The notes under the pieces were generated by a model. The model was not told the origin of the DNA, searched no databases, and saw only the letters and a list, made by a program, of their open reading frames with translations. From positions 361,969-425,968 of the forward strand of contig NZ_JABYQT010000004.1 of NCBI RefSeq assembly GCF_020075495.1: DNA of 64,000 bases. The letters are read 5' to 3'. The stretch comes from Vreelandella aquamarina. Lineage in GTDB: Bacteria > Pseudomonadota > Gammaproteobacteria > Pseudomonadales > Halomonadaceae. This document shows, in pieces, positions 16,675-24,707 of the stretch; within the stretch, counting starts at the first letter, position 1, and every line of letters begins with the position of its first letter. The translations under genes and the position numbers were made by a program.

Positions 16675-18414
16675 ATGACCACATGTCGCCAGTTTTCACC
16701 GGATGATTTTCCTGTAGGGTGCATGGTTACCGATGACAAGCGGCGCATCGTGTACAGCAACCGCTTAATCGAGACGTATTCCGGCCATGGCGCGCAAGCG
16801 CTTTTGGGCGCTGATCTGTTCATGCTGCTAAGCAAGGCATCTCAGATCATGTTCGAGACCTACCTGATGCCTATCCTGGCTCGGGAGGGGCGTTGTGATG
16901 AAATTCGCCTGTCGCTTGCGACCTCCTTCAGCGGCCCCCTGCCCATTGTCGTCAGTGCGTATAGTGATAGGGCCAGTGGGCGTATTTTCTGGAGTATCAG
17001 CAGTGCCAATCGGTCGGATCAATTATTCGAAGAGTTGACCGAAGCGAAGCAGTTGCTGGAGCAGAAGGTATCACTGCTGCGCACCTTGTCAGATACCGAC
17101 CCCTTGACCGGTTTGCCCAACCGCGCTGCCCTTACCCACTATCTTGACCAGAAAATGCTCCAGCGCCCGCATAACGGCATGGCGTTTTCACTGGCGTTCG
17201 TGGATCTGGACGATTTCAAGAAGATCAATGATCAGCATGGCCATCACAGGGGCGACAGGGTCTTGAAAGTGATTGCCAAGCGCCTGGCGGGCAGCCTGGG
17301 ACGTGATGATCTGATTGCCCGTTTTGGCGCCGATGAATTTGTCATCCTGCTCAACGGACCATTCCGCCCAGGCGCAGCGCAAGAGTCGCTTACCCGGCTG
17401 GCGGATAAGCTGTCTGAACCTATTGTCATTGACGCCGCATCGCTGTCACTGTCAGCCAGTATTGGCGTCACGTGCTATCCCCAACCCCGTGACGTCGCGC
17501 CAGGACAGCTTCTCCGCCAGGCGGATCAGGCCATGTACCAGGCAAAGCTTGCCGGCAAGAACCAGGTCTGCCTGTTCAATATCGATAACGAGGCAAGCCA
17601 GAAAGAGCGTTACTCGGAGCTGACTACCCTTCAAGCTGCCCTGGCATCCCGGCAGTTCGAACTTTACTACCAGCCCAAGGTGAACATGCGCACCGGCGAG
17701 ATCCTGGGCGCTGAAGCGCTGATACGCTGGCATCATCCTGAAGAGGGCCTGAAAGCGCCAGGCAGCTTTCTGCCCGCGCTCCACGATACCGCTACGGGCA
17801 TTGCACTGGGGCGATGGGTCATTACCCAGGCGCTGAGCCAGCTGCAAACCTGGCTTGATCAGGGGATCGACCTGCGCGTCAGTGTCAATATCGATGGCTA
17901 TCATCTGCAGCATCCTGACTTCCTGCACGAGTTAAGTGTCACGCTTGCCGGTTTTCCGGCGCTTCCCCCGCAGCGCTTTGAGCTGGAAGTGCTTGAAACC
18001 AGTACCATCGAGGATATCGGTCATGTCTACGCGGTGCTCGATGCCTGCCGACGAATGGGCATCCGTATCTCGCTGGATGATTTCGGGACGGGGTATTCGT
18101 CGCTCAGTCACTTGCGGGATCTTTCGGTAGATACGCTCAAGATTGACCGCAGCTTCGTCAAGAACATGCTGACCAGTCGCAATGATCTGGCCATCTTGAA
18201 AGGCGTGATCGGGTTTGCCGGGGCATTTGGTTGTGATGTCGTGGCAGAAGGTGTCGAAACACGCCAGCACAGCCAGCGGTTGCTTGAACTTGGCTGCGAG
18301 TTTGGCCAGGGGTACTACATTGCACGGCCCATGCCGGCCGATGCCTTTCATGCATGGGCAGCGGCATGGCAGAAAAAAGAGTTTAAAGAAAAATACATAG
18401 ACCTAGAACATTGA
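16675..18414 (+). CDS. PAS-GGDEF-EAL cyclic-di-GMP signalling protein
   Basis: The 579-residue cytoplasmic protein has an N-terminal PAS domain (about 5-120, beginning PDDFPVGCMVTDDKRR), a short coiled linker (ELTEAKQLLEQKV), a GGDEF domain (about 135-300) and an EAL domain (about 320-570). The signature loop reads GADEF, a substitution of the second Gly, so cyclase activity may be reduced or lost. The EAL part looks intact: GAEALIRW, LDDFGTGYSSL, LKIDRSFV and VVAEGVET are all present, so c-di-GMP phosphodiesterase activity is likely. An RsbQ-like hydrolase gene follows after 19 bases, which suggests that the PAS domain is controlled by that hydrolase as RsbP is by RsbQ in Bacillus. Confidence 0.9.
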   Translation: MTTCRQFSPDDFPVGCMVTDDKRRIVYSNRLIETYSGHGAQALLGADLFMLLSKASQIMFETYLMPILAREGRCDEIRLSLATSFSGPLPIVVSAYSDRASGRIFWSISSANRSDQLFEELTEAKQLLEQKVSLLRTLSDTDPLTGLPNRAALTHYLDQKMLQRPHNGMAFSLAFVDLDDFKKINDQHGHHRGDRVLKVIAKRLAGSLGRDDLIARFGADEFVILLNGPFRPGAAQESLTRLADKLSEPIVIDAASLSLSASIGVTCYPQPRDVAPGQLLRQADQAMYQAKLAGKNQVCLFNIDNEASQKERYSELTTLQAALASRQFELYYQPKVNMRTGEILGAEALIRWHHPEEGLKAPGSFLPALHDTATGIALGRWVITQALSQLQTWLDQGIDLRVSVNIDGYHLQHPDFLHELSVTLAGFPALPPQRFELEVLETSTIEDIGHVYAVLDACRRMGIRISLDDFGTGYSSLSHLRDLSVDTLKIDRSFVKNMLTSRNDLAILKGVIGFAGAFGCDVVAEGVETRQHSQRLLELGCEFGQGYYIARPMPADAFHAWAAAWQKKEFKEKYIDLEH

Positions 18415-18433
18415 CATCAGGGAGTAAGATGGC

Positions 18434-19243
18434 GTGCTGTTGAAAGAAGAGATCGTGGCCCGAAACAACGTGACGGTAGTGGGCTCAGGTAAAAAAACGC
18501 TGATGCTGGCTCATGGCTTTGGCTGTGACCAGCAGGTATGGCAGCACTTGATTCCTCACCTTAAAGAGCACTACACGCTGGTGCTGTTCGATTACGTCGG
18601 CTCTGGAAAATCGCAGATATCGGCGTTTAGCGAACCGCGCTACCGGACGCTGGAAGGCTATGCCAGGGATGTCAACGAGATCTGCCAGGCGCTGGATTTG
18701 AACCAGGTACATTTTGTCGGTCACTCGGTAAGCAGCACGATTGGCCTGCTGGCCTCCATCGAGCATCCAGAGCGGTTTGCAAGCCACTTGATGATTTGCC
18801 CTTCGCCCTGCTTTCTGGACCTGCCGCCGGATTATTATGGCGGGTTCGAGCGTGCGGACCTGGAAGAGCTTCTGGATCTGATGGACCGCAACTATATCGG
18901 CTGGGCCGACTATCTGGCGCCGCTGGTGATGGGGCCGGAGAGTGCCGAGCTGCTCATTGGCGAGCTTTCCGACAGTTTCTGCTCTACCGACCCGGTGGTA
19001 GCCAAGATCTTCGCCAAGGCGACCTTCTTCGCGGATTACCGCCACGTGCTGCCCAAGGCAGCGCACCCCGCGGTCATACTGCAAAGCGAGCGCGATACCC
19101 TGGCTCATCCCAGGGTTGGCCGTTACATGCACGCGAATATGCCCGGCAGCACGCTGCGCGTGCTGGCCAGTGAAGGGCACTGCCTTCACATGACGCAACC
19201 CGAGCTGATTGCCCAGGAGATCGATGCCTGGTTGCGGTATTGA
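18434..19243 (+). CDS. RsbQ/KAI2-like alpha/beta hydrolase
   Basis: The 269-residue protein matches the RsbQ family closely: MLAHGFGCDQQVW around the oxyanion site, the nucleophile Ser98 in FVGHSVSSTIGLLASIEHPERF, Asp221 in SERDTLAHP, and His249 in SEGHCLHMTQP. RsbQ in Bacillus acts with the PAS phosphatase RsbP in energy-stress signalling; plant KAI2 and D14 are relatives that sense butenolides. Start: GTG at 18434 with GGGAG ten bases upstream; a nearby ATG at 18429 is out of frame. It probably forms an operon with the preceding PAS-GGDEF-EAL gene. Confidence 0.88.
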   Translation: MLLKEEIVARNNVTVVGSGKKTLMLAHGFGCDQQVWQHLIPHLKEHYTLVLFDYVGSGKSQISAFSEPRYRTLEGYARDVNEICQALDLNQVHFVGHSVSSTIGLLASIEHPERFASHLMICPSPCFLDLPPDYYGGFERADLEELLDLMDRNYIGWADYLAPLVMGPESAELLIGELSDSFCSTDPVVAKIFAKATFFADYRHVLPKAAHPAVILQSERDTLAHPRVGRYMHANMPGSTLRVLASEGHCLHMTQPELIAQEIDAWLRY

Positions 19244-19267
19244 GTTGCCAACCCTGGTCAACACCCG

Positions 19268-19699
19268 CTAGCCGTCGTGGCGCGTGAGTATCTCTTCAAA
19301 GCGCAGCCGGGCTGCAGGCGGCAACGATTCGGGCAGGTCGGCTTCGGTTGCTGCCGTATTGCCTACCTGAATCAGCATCACCATGCCCATGGTGTAGTGC
19401 GGTGAGCACTTGATGCCCCAAAGGCCCTCGGCATTCAGGGTCACTTCGATCTCTTCGTTGATATTGCCAACGAATGCCTCGCCACCCTCAGGTATCATGC
19501 CGTCAATCGTGGCGGCGTTATGCCCGGGGGAGGTCGCCACGAACTTCACCGTGTCGCCGGGCTGAACGATCAAGTAATCGGGGGCGAAGGGCATTGCGCC
19601 GGTGACATTACGGTTGAGCATCTCGACGGTATGGGTATCGGCCAATGCCCCCAGCGGTAAAAGGCTGACCAGAACGGCAAGTCGTTGCAGCATCTTCAT
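19268..19699 (-). CDS. Pseudoazurin-like type 1 copper protein
   Basis: The 143-residue periplasmic cupredoxin has a signal peptide ending ALADTHT. The four copper ligands are visible: His60 (TSPGHNAA), Cys98, His101 and Met106 in GIKCSPHYTMGMV. That C-x2-H-x4-M loop is pseudoazurin-like. Pseudoazurin donates electrons to copper nitrite reductase or other periplasmic oxidoreductases. No denitrification genes are in the window. The gene lies downstream of the B12-type binding protein on the same strand. Confidence 0.88.
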   Translation of the reverse strand: MKMLQRLAVLVSLLPLGALADTHTVEMLNRNVTGAMPFAPDYLIVQPGDTVKFVATSPGHNAATIDGMIPEGGEAFVGNINEEIEVTLNAEGLWGIKCSPHYTMGMVMLIQVGNTAATEADLPESLPPAARLRFEEILTRHDG

Positions 19700-19770
19700 G
19701 TGGTTATATCTCTCTCCATGTGCCTGTGAGCGGCCCGCCGGGCGAGCCGCTGCCTAGCGGTTGGCGTGTG

Positions 19771-20784
19771 TCAGGGGGCCAGGTCGAACTCGGCCAGCTG
19801 GTCGGCGAGCGTTTCGAGAGCAAGGATGGCGCGCACCGAAGGGTCCAGCGCGTGGGCATCGATCTCGATGATGCGATTCTGCTGCACGGCGTCGGTTTCG
19901 CGGGTAACCGGGTCGGAGACCAGAAATTCACGTTTGGCGGCAATATCATCGGCTGGGAAGCGGCGCCGGTCCATGCGCGCGGCGGCAATGAAGGTGGGGT
20001 TGCTTCTGGCAATGGTTTCCCACCCGACGGTAGGCCACTCCTCGTGTGAGGTCACGACGTTGCGGATGCCCAGACGGTGCATCATCCAGTCCGGCACGCT
20101 GTTCACCCCCGCCACGTAGGGGTCGATGCCCAGGTCGGCAGAGGAGTACCAGAACACGCCGGTAATATCATCAGGTAGCGCCAGCGACTCGGCTTTCGCC
20201 ATCGCCGCGGCTTCGCGTGCTTGTAGCTCACCCACCACCTGGTCGCCGCGCTCGGTCACATCAAACAGCTCGGCCAGGGTTGCGATGCTCTCATGGATCA
20301 AGCCGGTATCGAAAAGTGCGGTGCGTGCGCCATCCATGCTTTGCTGGTTGCTCTTGCCGACGCAGTCCGTGGGCATGGTCCAGCTGGCAATACCCATATC
20401 CTCGAACATCTCGGGCGTGCCGACCACGCCGGCCGGGCCAATCATCCACTCATAGGCCGAGATGACCAGATCAGGCCTCTTGGCCACCACGCTTTCGTAG
20501 CTGGGAGCATCGTTGGCAAGGCGCTCCACACCTGCATCCATTGCCTCGAACTCCTCCAGCACCGGGCTGATCCACAGCGCCGTGCCGACGACCTTATCGG
20601 CAAGACCCAGCATGTAAAGGATCTCGGTAGGCGCCTGCCCGATGCTCACCACCCGCTCCGGAGGCTTTTCCAGCGTAATTTCGTGGCCGCAGCTTTCAAG
20701 GGTCAGGGGGTAGTCGGTGGCGGCGTAGGCCGAGCTTGCCAGCATCAGGCTGGCGGCAGCCGCCGTGGTCCGTTTCAACATCAT
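19771..20784 (-). CDS. Periplasmic Fe/B12-type substrate-binding protein under riboswitch control
   Basis: The roughly 337-residue protein starts MMLKRTTAAA with a signal peptide ending SAYAATD, followed by the class III binding-protein fold: CGHEITLEKPPERVV, IGQAPTEILYMLGLADKVVG, VVAKRPDLVISA and a C-terminal lobe. This is the BtuF/FhuD-type superfamily. The start is chosen by GGGAG six bases upstream; the longer frame lacks a signal peptide. A cobalamin riboswitch lies upstream, so the ligand is probably a corrinoid, or cobalt. No permease or ATPase genes adjoin. Confidence 0.85.
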   Translation of the reverse strand: MMLKRTTAAAASLMLASSAYAATDYPLTLESCGHEITLEKPPERVVSIGQAPTEILYMLGLADKVVGTALWISPVLEEFEAMDAGVERLANDAPSYESVVAKRPDLVISAYEWMIGPAGVVGTPEMFEDMGIASWTMPTDCVGKSNQQSMDGARTALFDTGLIHESIATLAELFDVTERGDQVVGELQAREAAAMAKAESLALPDDITGVFWYSSADLGIDPYVAGVNSVPDWMMHRLGIRNVVTSHEEWPTVGWETIARSNPTFIAAARMDRRRFPADDIAAKREFLVSDPVTRETDAVQQNRIIEIDAHALDPSVRAILALETLADQLAEFDLAP

Positions 20785-20868
20785 GTACACTCCCGTGCAT
20801 GATGAGCAGGCCGCTGGCGTGTAGCTAGTCAAATAGCCAACCGAGCCGACCCGCTCGATGAAGGTTAA

Positions 20869-21036
20869 AATGTCGGCAGGTCTCCTGACTGACGGGTCGT
20901 GGCTAGCTCACCTTCCCGGACAAGACGTCCAGTGGCATCATTGAGCATCGCTCGCCGCCTACAGTTGCGGGGGCAGTTCCGTTTCGCGGCCAGGCGCGGC
21001 GGATTCTCTGTTAGGTTCTCGAAAGAACACCGACGC
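20869..21036 (-). ncRNA. Cobalamin (B12) riboswitch
   Basis: Read on the minus strand, the conserved elements appear in order: GTCGGTG at the 5' side of P1, GAGAATCC, CCCCCGCAACTGT, a GGCGAGCGATG segment, ATGCCACTG, CGGGAAGGTGAGC, and the B12 box GTCAGGAGACCTGCCGACA whose end pairs with the 5' GTCGG to close P1. It ends about 85 bases before the binding-protein start, so it probably represses translation or transcription of that gene when adenosylcobalamin is bound. Confidence 0.93.
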
Positions 21037-21250
21037 GGGTCATTCTAGGGGGACGGACATACAAAGTCGCCTGACCGGATGCAAATAGGCCGTGTGCAGT
21101 TAATGGCACCTATTCTAGCCAACATTCATTAATATTCTCCTTAATGAGCGGCTGTTAGCGCGTAACGGCAAGGGATCGACCAAACCTGAGTGCTGCCTTG
21201 ATTGCGCCCGTCAGCGTGTGTGCCTAACCTGAAGAACACGCTTCAAGAGC

Positions 21251-21724
21251 ATGGATGCCATGATGAATGCCCCCACTTCTTTACGAACAGATCCCAAACG
21301 CTCGCTATGGGCGGCCGTGCTGGTAGGGATTGGTGTCATGGCCGCGATCGATGAAATCGTCTTTCACCAGCTTTTACAGTGGCACCACTTTTTCGATTTC
21401 GGCACACCCGCGTTCGGGGTCCTTTCAGATGGCCTGCTGCACGCGGCCGAGCTACTTGCCGTTGTCGTGGGGGTATTCATGTTGCTGGATCTTTCCCAGC
21501 GCAAGCGCCTGGTAATCCCCTGGGCCAAGGCGGGCTTTTTTCTGGGCATGGGCGGCTTTCAGCTCTTCGATGGGCTGATCAACCACAAGGTGTTGCGCCT
21601 TCACCAGATTCGCTATGGGGTCGACCCGCTGATGTACGACCTGGTCTGGAACGCGTTTGCGATCGTTTTTCTGCTGATCGGCGTCTGGTTCTGGCGCCGC
21701 GCCCGCGCTCACGCCGCGCGCTGA
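21251..21724 (+). CDS. DUF2243 membrane protein
   Basis: The 157-residue protein has about four transmembrane helices. Visible DUF2243 features are AAIDEIVFHQLLQWHHFFD, GLLHAAELLAVVVG, MGGFQLFDGLINHKVLRLHQIRYG, and YDLVWNAFAIVFLLIG. The His and Asp residues within membrane segments could bind metal or haem, but no function is established. Its TGA is immediately followed by the ATG of the CtaG-like gene, a recurrent pairing that hints at a role in terminal-oxidase maturation. Confidence 0.85.
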   Translation: MDAMMNAPTSLRTDPKRSLWAAVLVGIGVMAAIDEIVFHQLLQWHHFFDFGTPAFGVLSDGLLHAAELLAVVVGVFMLLDLSQRKRLVIPWAKAGFFLGMGGFQLFDGLINHKVLRLHQIRYGVDPLMYDLVWNAFAIVFLLIGVWFWRRARAHAAR

Positions 21725-22528
21725 ATGCACGTCGCCCATCACGCTACCCCGCTCGACTGGCTGCCCTTCTTGCTGGTGGTGCTCGTCACCTCCCAGTACC
21801 TGGCGGCGGTTTGGCTTCAACGCACGAGCGGGGCGAGCTGGAGCCTCTGGCGCTGCGGCTTTTTTCTTACGGGCAGCGCGCTGCTGGCGATCGCCTTCTG
21901 GCCGTCGTTGATGGCCTGGGCGCATGGGAGTCTGGTCGGCCACATGACGCTGCATCTTCTGATCGGCATGTTCGCGCCGCTTTTCTGGGTGCTGGCCGCG
22001 CCGATGACGCTGCTGCTCAGGACGCTGCCCCAGGCGGGTGGCCGGGCGGTGGCGGCGCTTTTGCAAAGCCGCTTCGTGCGTACCGTCTCGCACCCGGTCA
22101 CGGCTCTCGTGCTCAACGTGGGCGGCATGTACGTGCTCTATCTCACGCCGCTCTACGCCGCCTCGCTCGAAAACCCGCTGCTGCACTACGCCATCCACCT
22201 GCACTTTCTGCTCGCGGGGTACCTCTTCTGCTGGGCAATCCTCGCCGAGCCCGACGCCTCGCCCCACCGGCTTTCCCTGCACTTTCGTTTAGGCGTACTG
22301 TTCACCGCCATCGCCACCCACAGCCTGCTTGGCAAGCTGATGTACGGTTACGGCTGGCCCCGCAATACGGGGCATTCGCTTGAGGAAGTGCAAGCCGCCG
22401 CCCAATTGATGTACTACGGCGGCGACCTGGCGGAAGTGCTGCTGGCGGTGGTGCTGCTGACGTTGTGGTTGCGCAGGCCGGTGAAACGTCGCGAGGGGCT
22501 TTGGTCTAAAAAACCGAACGCGGCATAA
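21725..22528 (+). CDS. ctaG: CtaG-family (caa3-type) cytochrome c oxidase assembly protein
   Basis: The 267-residue integral membrane protein has about seven helices and matches caa3_CtaG: HMTLHLLIGMFAPLFWVLAAP, NPLLHYAIHLHFLLAGYLFCW, and the C-terminal MYYGGDLAEVLLAVVLL. Members assist copper-centre assembly of terminal oxidases. It starts at the base after the DUF2243 stop, so the two are one transcription unit. Its last codons overlap a hairpin that also serves as terminator of the opposite-strand agmatinase gene. Confidence 0.85.
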   Translation: MHVAHHATPLDWLPFLLVVLVTSQYLAAVWLQRTSGASWSLWRCGFFLTGSALLAIAFWPSLMAWAHGSLVGHMTLHLLIGMFAPLFWVLAAPMTLLLRTLPQAGGRAVAALLQSRFVRTVSHPVTALVLNVGGMYVLYLTPLYAASLENPLLHYAIHLHFLLAGYLFCWAILAEPDASPHRLSLHFRLGVLFTAIATHSLLGKLMYGYGWPRNTGHSLEEVQAAAQLMYYGGDLAEVLLAVVLLTLWLRRPVKRREGLWSKKPNAA

Positions 22529-22538
22529 GCCGCGTTCG
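22508..22538 (-). terminator. Agmatinase terminator embedded in the ctaG stop codon
   Basis: CGAACGCGGC pairs with GCCGCGTTCG around ATAA, which contains the ctaG stop codon. The adjoining A run gives a U run on the minus strand, so it terminates the agmatinase transcript. Confidence 0.75.
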
Positions 22539-22566
22539 AATCAACACCTAGGCACTTGCGTTGCCA

Positions 22567-23487
22567 TTAAATATGCTTCCCCGCCGCCAGCACATACAAG
22601 AACTCAAGCCCCAGCGTCGCTGCCGCTAATGACGTAATATCCGCGTGATCATAAGCCGGGTTCACCTCCACCACATCCATCCCCACCAGCTCCATCCCCA
22701 CCAGCCCCCGGATCACCTTCAGCAATAGATCGGTCGACATGCCGCCGCACACCGGCGTACCGGTGCCGGGGGCGAAGGCCGGGTCCAATCCGTCGATATC
22801 CAGGCTCACGTAGGCCGGGTGGTGGCCGACCCGGGCGCGGATGCGCTCGAGCACGGCTTTCGGGCCGTGATCGTTCACCCAGTCGGCGTCGAGTACCTCG
22901 TACGGGTGATTGTGGCGATCATAGCTCGTCCGAATGCCGATCTGCAGCGAGTGCTCCGGCACTACCAGGCCCTCCTTCAGCGCATGATGAAAGATGGTAC
23001 CGTGATCGAAGCGCGTGCCCTGCTCGTAGGTGTCGGTATGGGCGTCGAAATGGATCAGCGCAAGCGGCCCATGCTCGCGGGCGTGGGCGCGCAGAAGCGG
23101 CAGGCTGATGTAGTGGTCGCCGCCCAAGGTCAGCATCTTCTTGCCCGCACTCAGCCAGCGGCCCGCGTGGCTTTCCAGGTTGTCCACCAGGCTTTGCGGT
23201 TCGCCGTAGGCGTAGTCCAGGTTGCCAGCATCGACCACCTTGAGCCGCTCTTCCAAGGCGAAATCCCAAGGCCAGCGCTTGCCTTCCCAGATCAGGTTGG
23301 CGGTGGCCTGGCGAATGGCGTTCGGCCCCATGCGAGTGCCGGTGCGGCCAGAGCAGGCCAGGTCGAAAGGCACGCCGCTGATCACGACGTCTGCGTCGAC
23401 CGCTTCAGGGTCCGTGGCGCGGGCCACGTTCAGAAAGCTTGTAATCACATCGCCGAACAGGCTAGGCATGATGGGGGACTGGGTCAC
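22567..23487 (-). CDS. speB: Agmatinase (ureohydrolase)
   Basis: Hydrolyses agmatine to putrescine and urea with two Mn ions. All ureohydrolase motifs are present: LGGDHYISLP, IHFDAHTDTYE, and SLDIDGLDPAFAPGTGTP. The start is the GTG opening MTQSPIMPSL, chosen because AGGAGA sits nine bases upstream; it gives 306 residues, the size of E. coli SpeB. Divergent from a LysR regulator with an inverted repeat between them. A related guanidino acid hydrolase activity is possible, as family motifs alone do not separate them. Confidence 0.88.
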   Translation of the reverse strand: MTQSPIMPSLFGDVITSFLNVARATDPEAVDADVVISGVPFDLACSGRTGTRMGPNAIRQATANLIWEGKRWPWDFALEERLKVVDAGNLDYAYGEPQSLVDNLESHAGRWLSAGKKMLTLGGDHYISLPLLRAHAREHGPLALIHFDAHTDTYEQGTRFDHGTIFHHALKEGLVVPEHSLQIGIRTSYDRHNHPYEVLDADWVNDHGPKAVLERIRARVGHHPAYVSLDIDGLDPAFAPGTGTPVCGGMSTDLLLKVIRGLVGMELVGMDVVEVNPAYDHADITSLAAATLGLEFLYVLAAGKHI

Positions 23488-23569
23488 CGGCGGACGTCTC
23501 CTTGAGCGCAATATCGCGTAAGCCACGCGAAGAGGGGGCGACCATAAATAATTTCAGGCGATAAATTAA

Positions 23570-23596
23570 ATGAATGTTTAGAATCAAATCATTCAT
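23570..23596. promoter_or_regulatory. Inverted repeat between speB and LysR gene
   Basis: ATGAATG and CATTCAT separated by 13 bases form a perfect inverted repeat in the AT-rich divergent promoter region, a plausible binding site of the adjacent LysR-family protein. Confidence 0.5.
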
Positions 23597-23626
23597 GATA
23601 TGAATAAAGGTCAAGAGCGGATAGCC

Positions 23627-24556
23627 ATGAGCATACTGCGTCACTTCGATTTAAACCTGCTGCGCGTGTTCGAGACACTGATGCGCGAGCGCCACGTGAC
23701 GCGAGCAGCCGACAAGCTGCACGTGAGCCAGCCGGCCTTGAGCCATGCGCTCAAGCGGCTGCGCGAATCACTCGATGACCCGCTGCTGGTGCGCACCGAA
23801 ACCGGCATGCAGCCGACCCCCCGGGCGCTGGCGCTGTTGCCGGTGGTACAGCAGGCACTGGCCATGCTGCAGGAGGGGCTGGCCCCACCGGCATCGTTCT
23901 CGCCTGCCAGTAGTGAGCGACGCTTTACCCTCGCCACCACGGACTACTTCGAAGAGGTAATGTATCCGGGGTTTTTAAGCCAGCTTTTGACCGGCGCGCC
24001 GGGAATCAGTTTTTCCATCGAGTTGATAACCCCGGAGGTATTGAGTGAAGGCCTGGAGAGCCGCCAGATCGATATGGTGGTCGGGCTGGATAGCCAAGCG
24101 GAGCTGCCTGGCGGTGTGTTGCAGGCGCCCTGGATGCAGGAAGAGCTGGTGTGCCTGGTGGCCAGGCACAACAAGAGCGTGGGCGAGGCGCTCGATATCC
24201 AGCAGTTTGCCCGGCATATGCACGTGGAGCTTGCCGATATCAGCGGGCTGCGGCCCAGCAATATCGATAGCTGCCTGACCCAGCACGGGCTGACGCGCCG
24301 GGTGGTATCGAAAAACCTCAACTACATTGCCGCTGCACGGGTAGTGGCGCTCACGGATGCGATCATGACCTTGCCCCGGCAGATGGCCGAGCGATTTATC
24401 ACCATGCTACCGGTGCGCCTAGTGGAGCCGCCCAAGGAGCTTCCCGCGCTCAACATGACGCTGATTCAGCACGCCCTGTATGCCAACGACCCCTCCATCG
24501 CCTGGTTGAATCAGCAGCTGATCGACTTTGCCGGGGATTTCAGCGGGCAGGGTTGA
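23627..24556 (+). CDS. LysR-family regulator (NodD/LinR-like)
   Basis: The 309-residue protein opens with RHFDLNLLRVFETLMRERHVTRAADKLHVSQPALSHALKRLRE (HTH, residues 4-60), typical of the NodD/SyrM-like LysR branch, and has an effector domain to the C-terminus. I use ATG 23627 with GAGCGG upstream; ATG 23600 is in frame and possible. It is divergent from the agmatinase gene, so control of agmatine degradation is the simplest reading. Confidence 0.88.
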   Translation: MSILRHFDLNLLRVFETLMRERHVTRAADKLHVSQPALSHALKRLRESLDDPLLVRTETGMQPTPRALALLPVVQQALAMLQEGLAPPASFSPASSERRFTLATTDYFEEVMYPGFLSQLLTGAPGISFSIELITPEVLSEGLESRQIDMVVGLDSQAELPGGVLQAPWMQEELVCLVARHNKSVGEALDIQQFARHMHVELADISGLRPSNIDSCLTQHGLTRRVVSKNLNYIAAARVVALTDAIMTLPRQMAERFITMLPVRLVEPPKELPALNMTLIQHALYANDPSIAWLNQQLIDFAGDFSGQG

Positions 24557-24707
24557 TCGAAAGTGGCATCCGTCTTGCTTGATGAACGGACAGCACGAAT
24601 CGTTACCGGGGCGTGATCAATCGACTTACACTGAAGACACCCTGGTACGCTTCATAACGACGACGTTTCATAACAACGATGTTTCATAACAACACCAGGA
24701 GTTGCCG

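Noticed and set aside
21379..22383. 334-codon plus-strand frame across DUF2243 and ctaG
   Set aside because: Out of frame with both recognisable proteins, with Arg/Ala-rich low-complexity composition.
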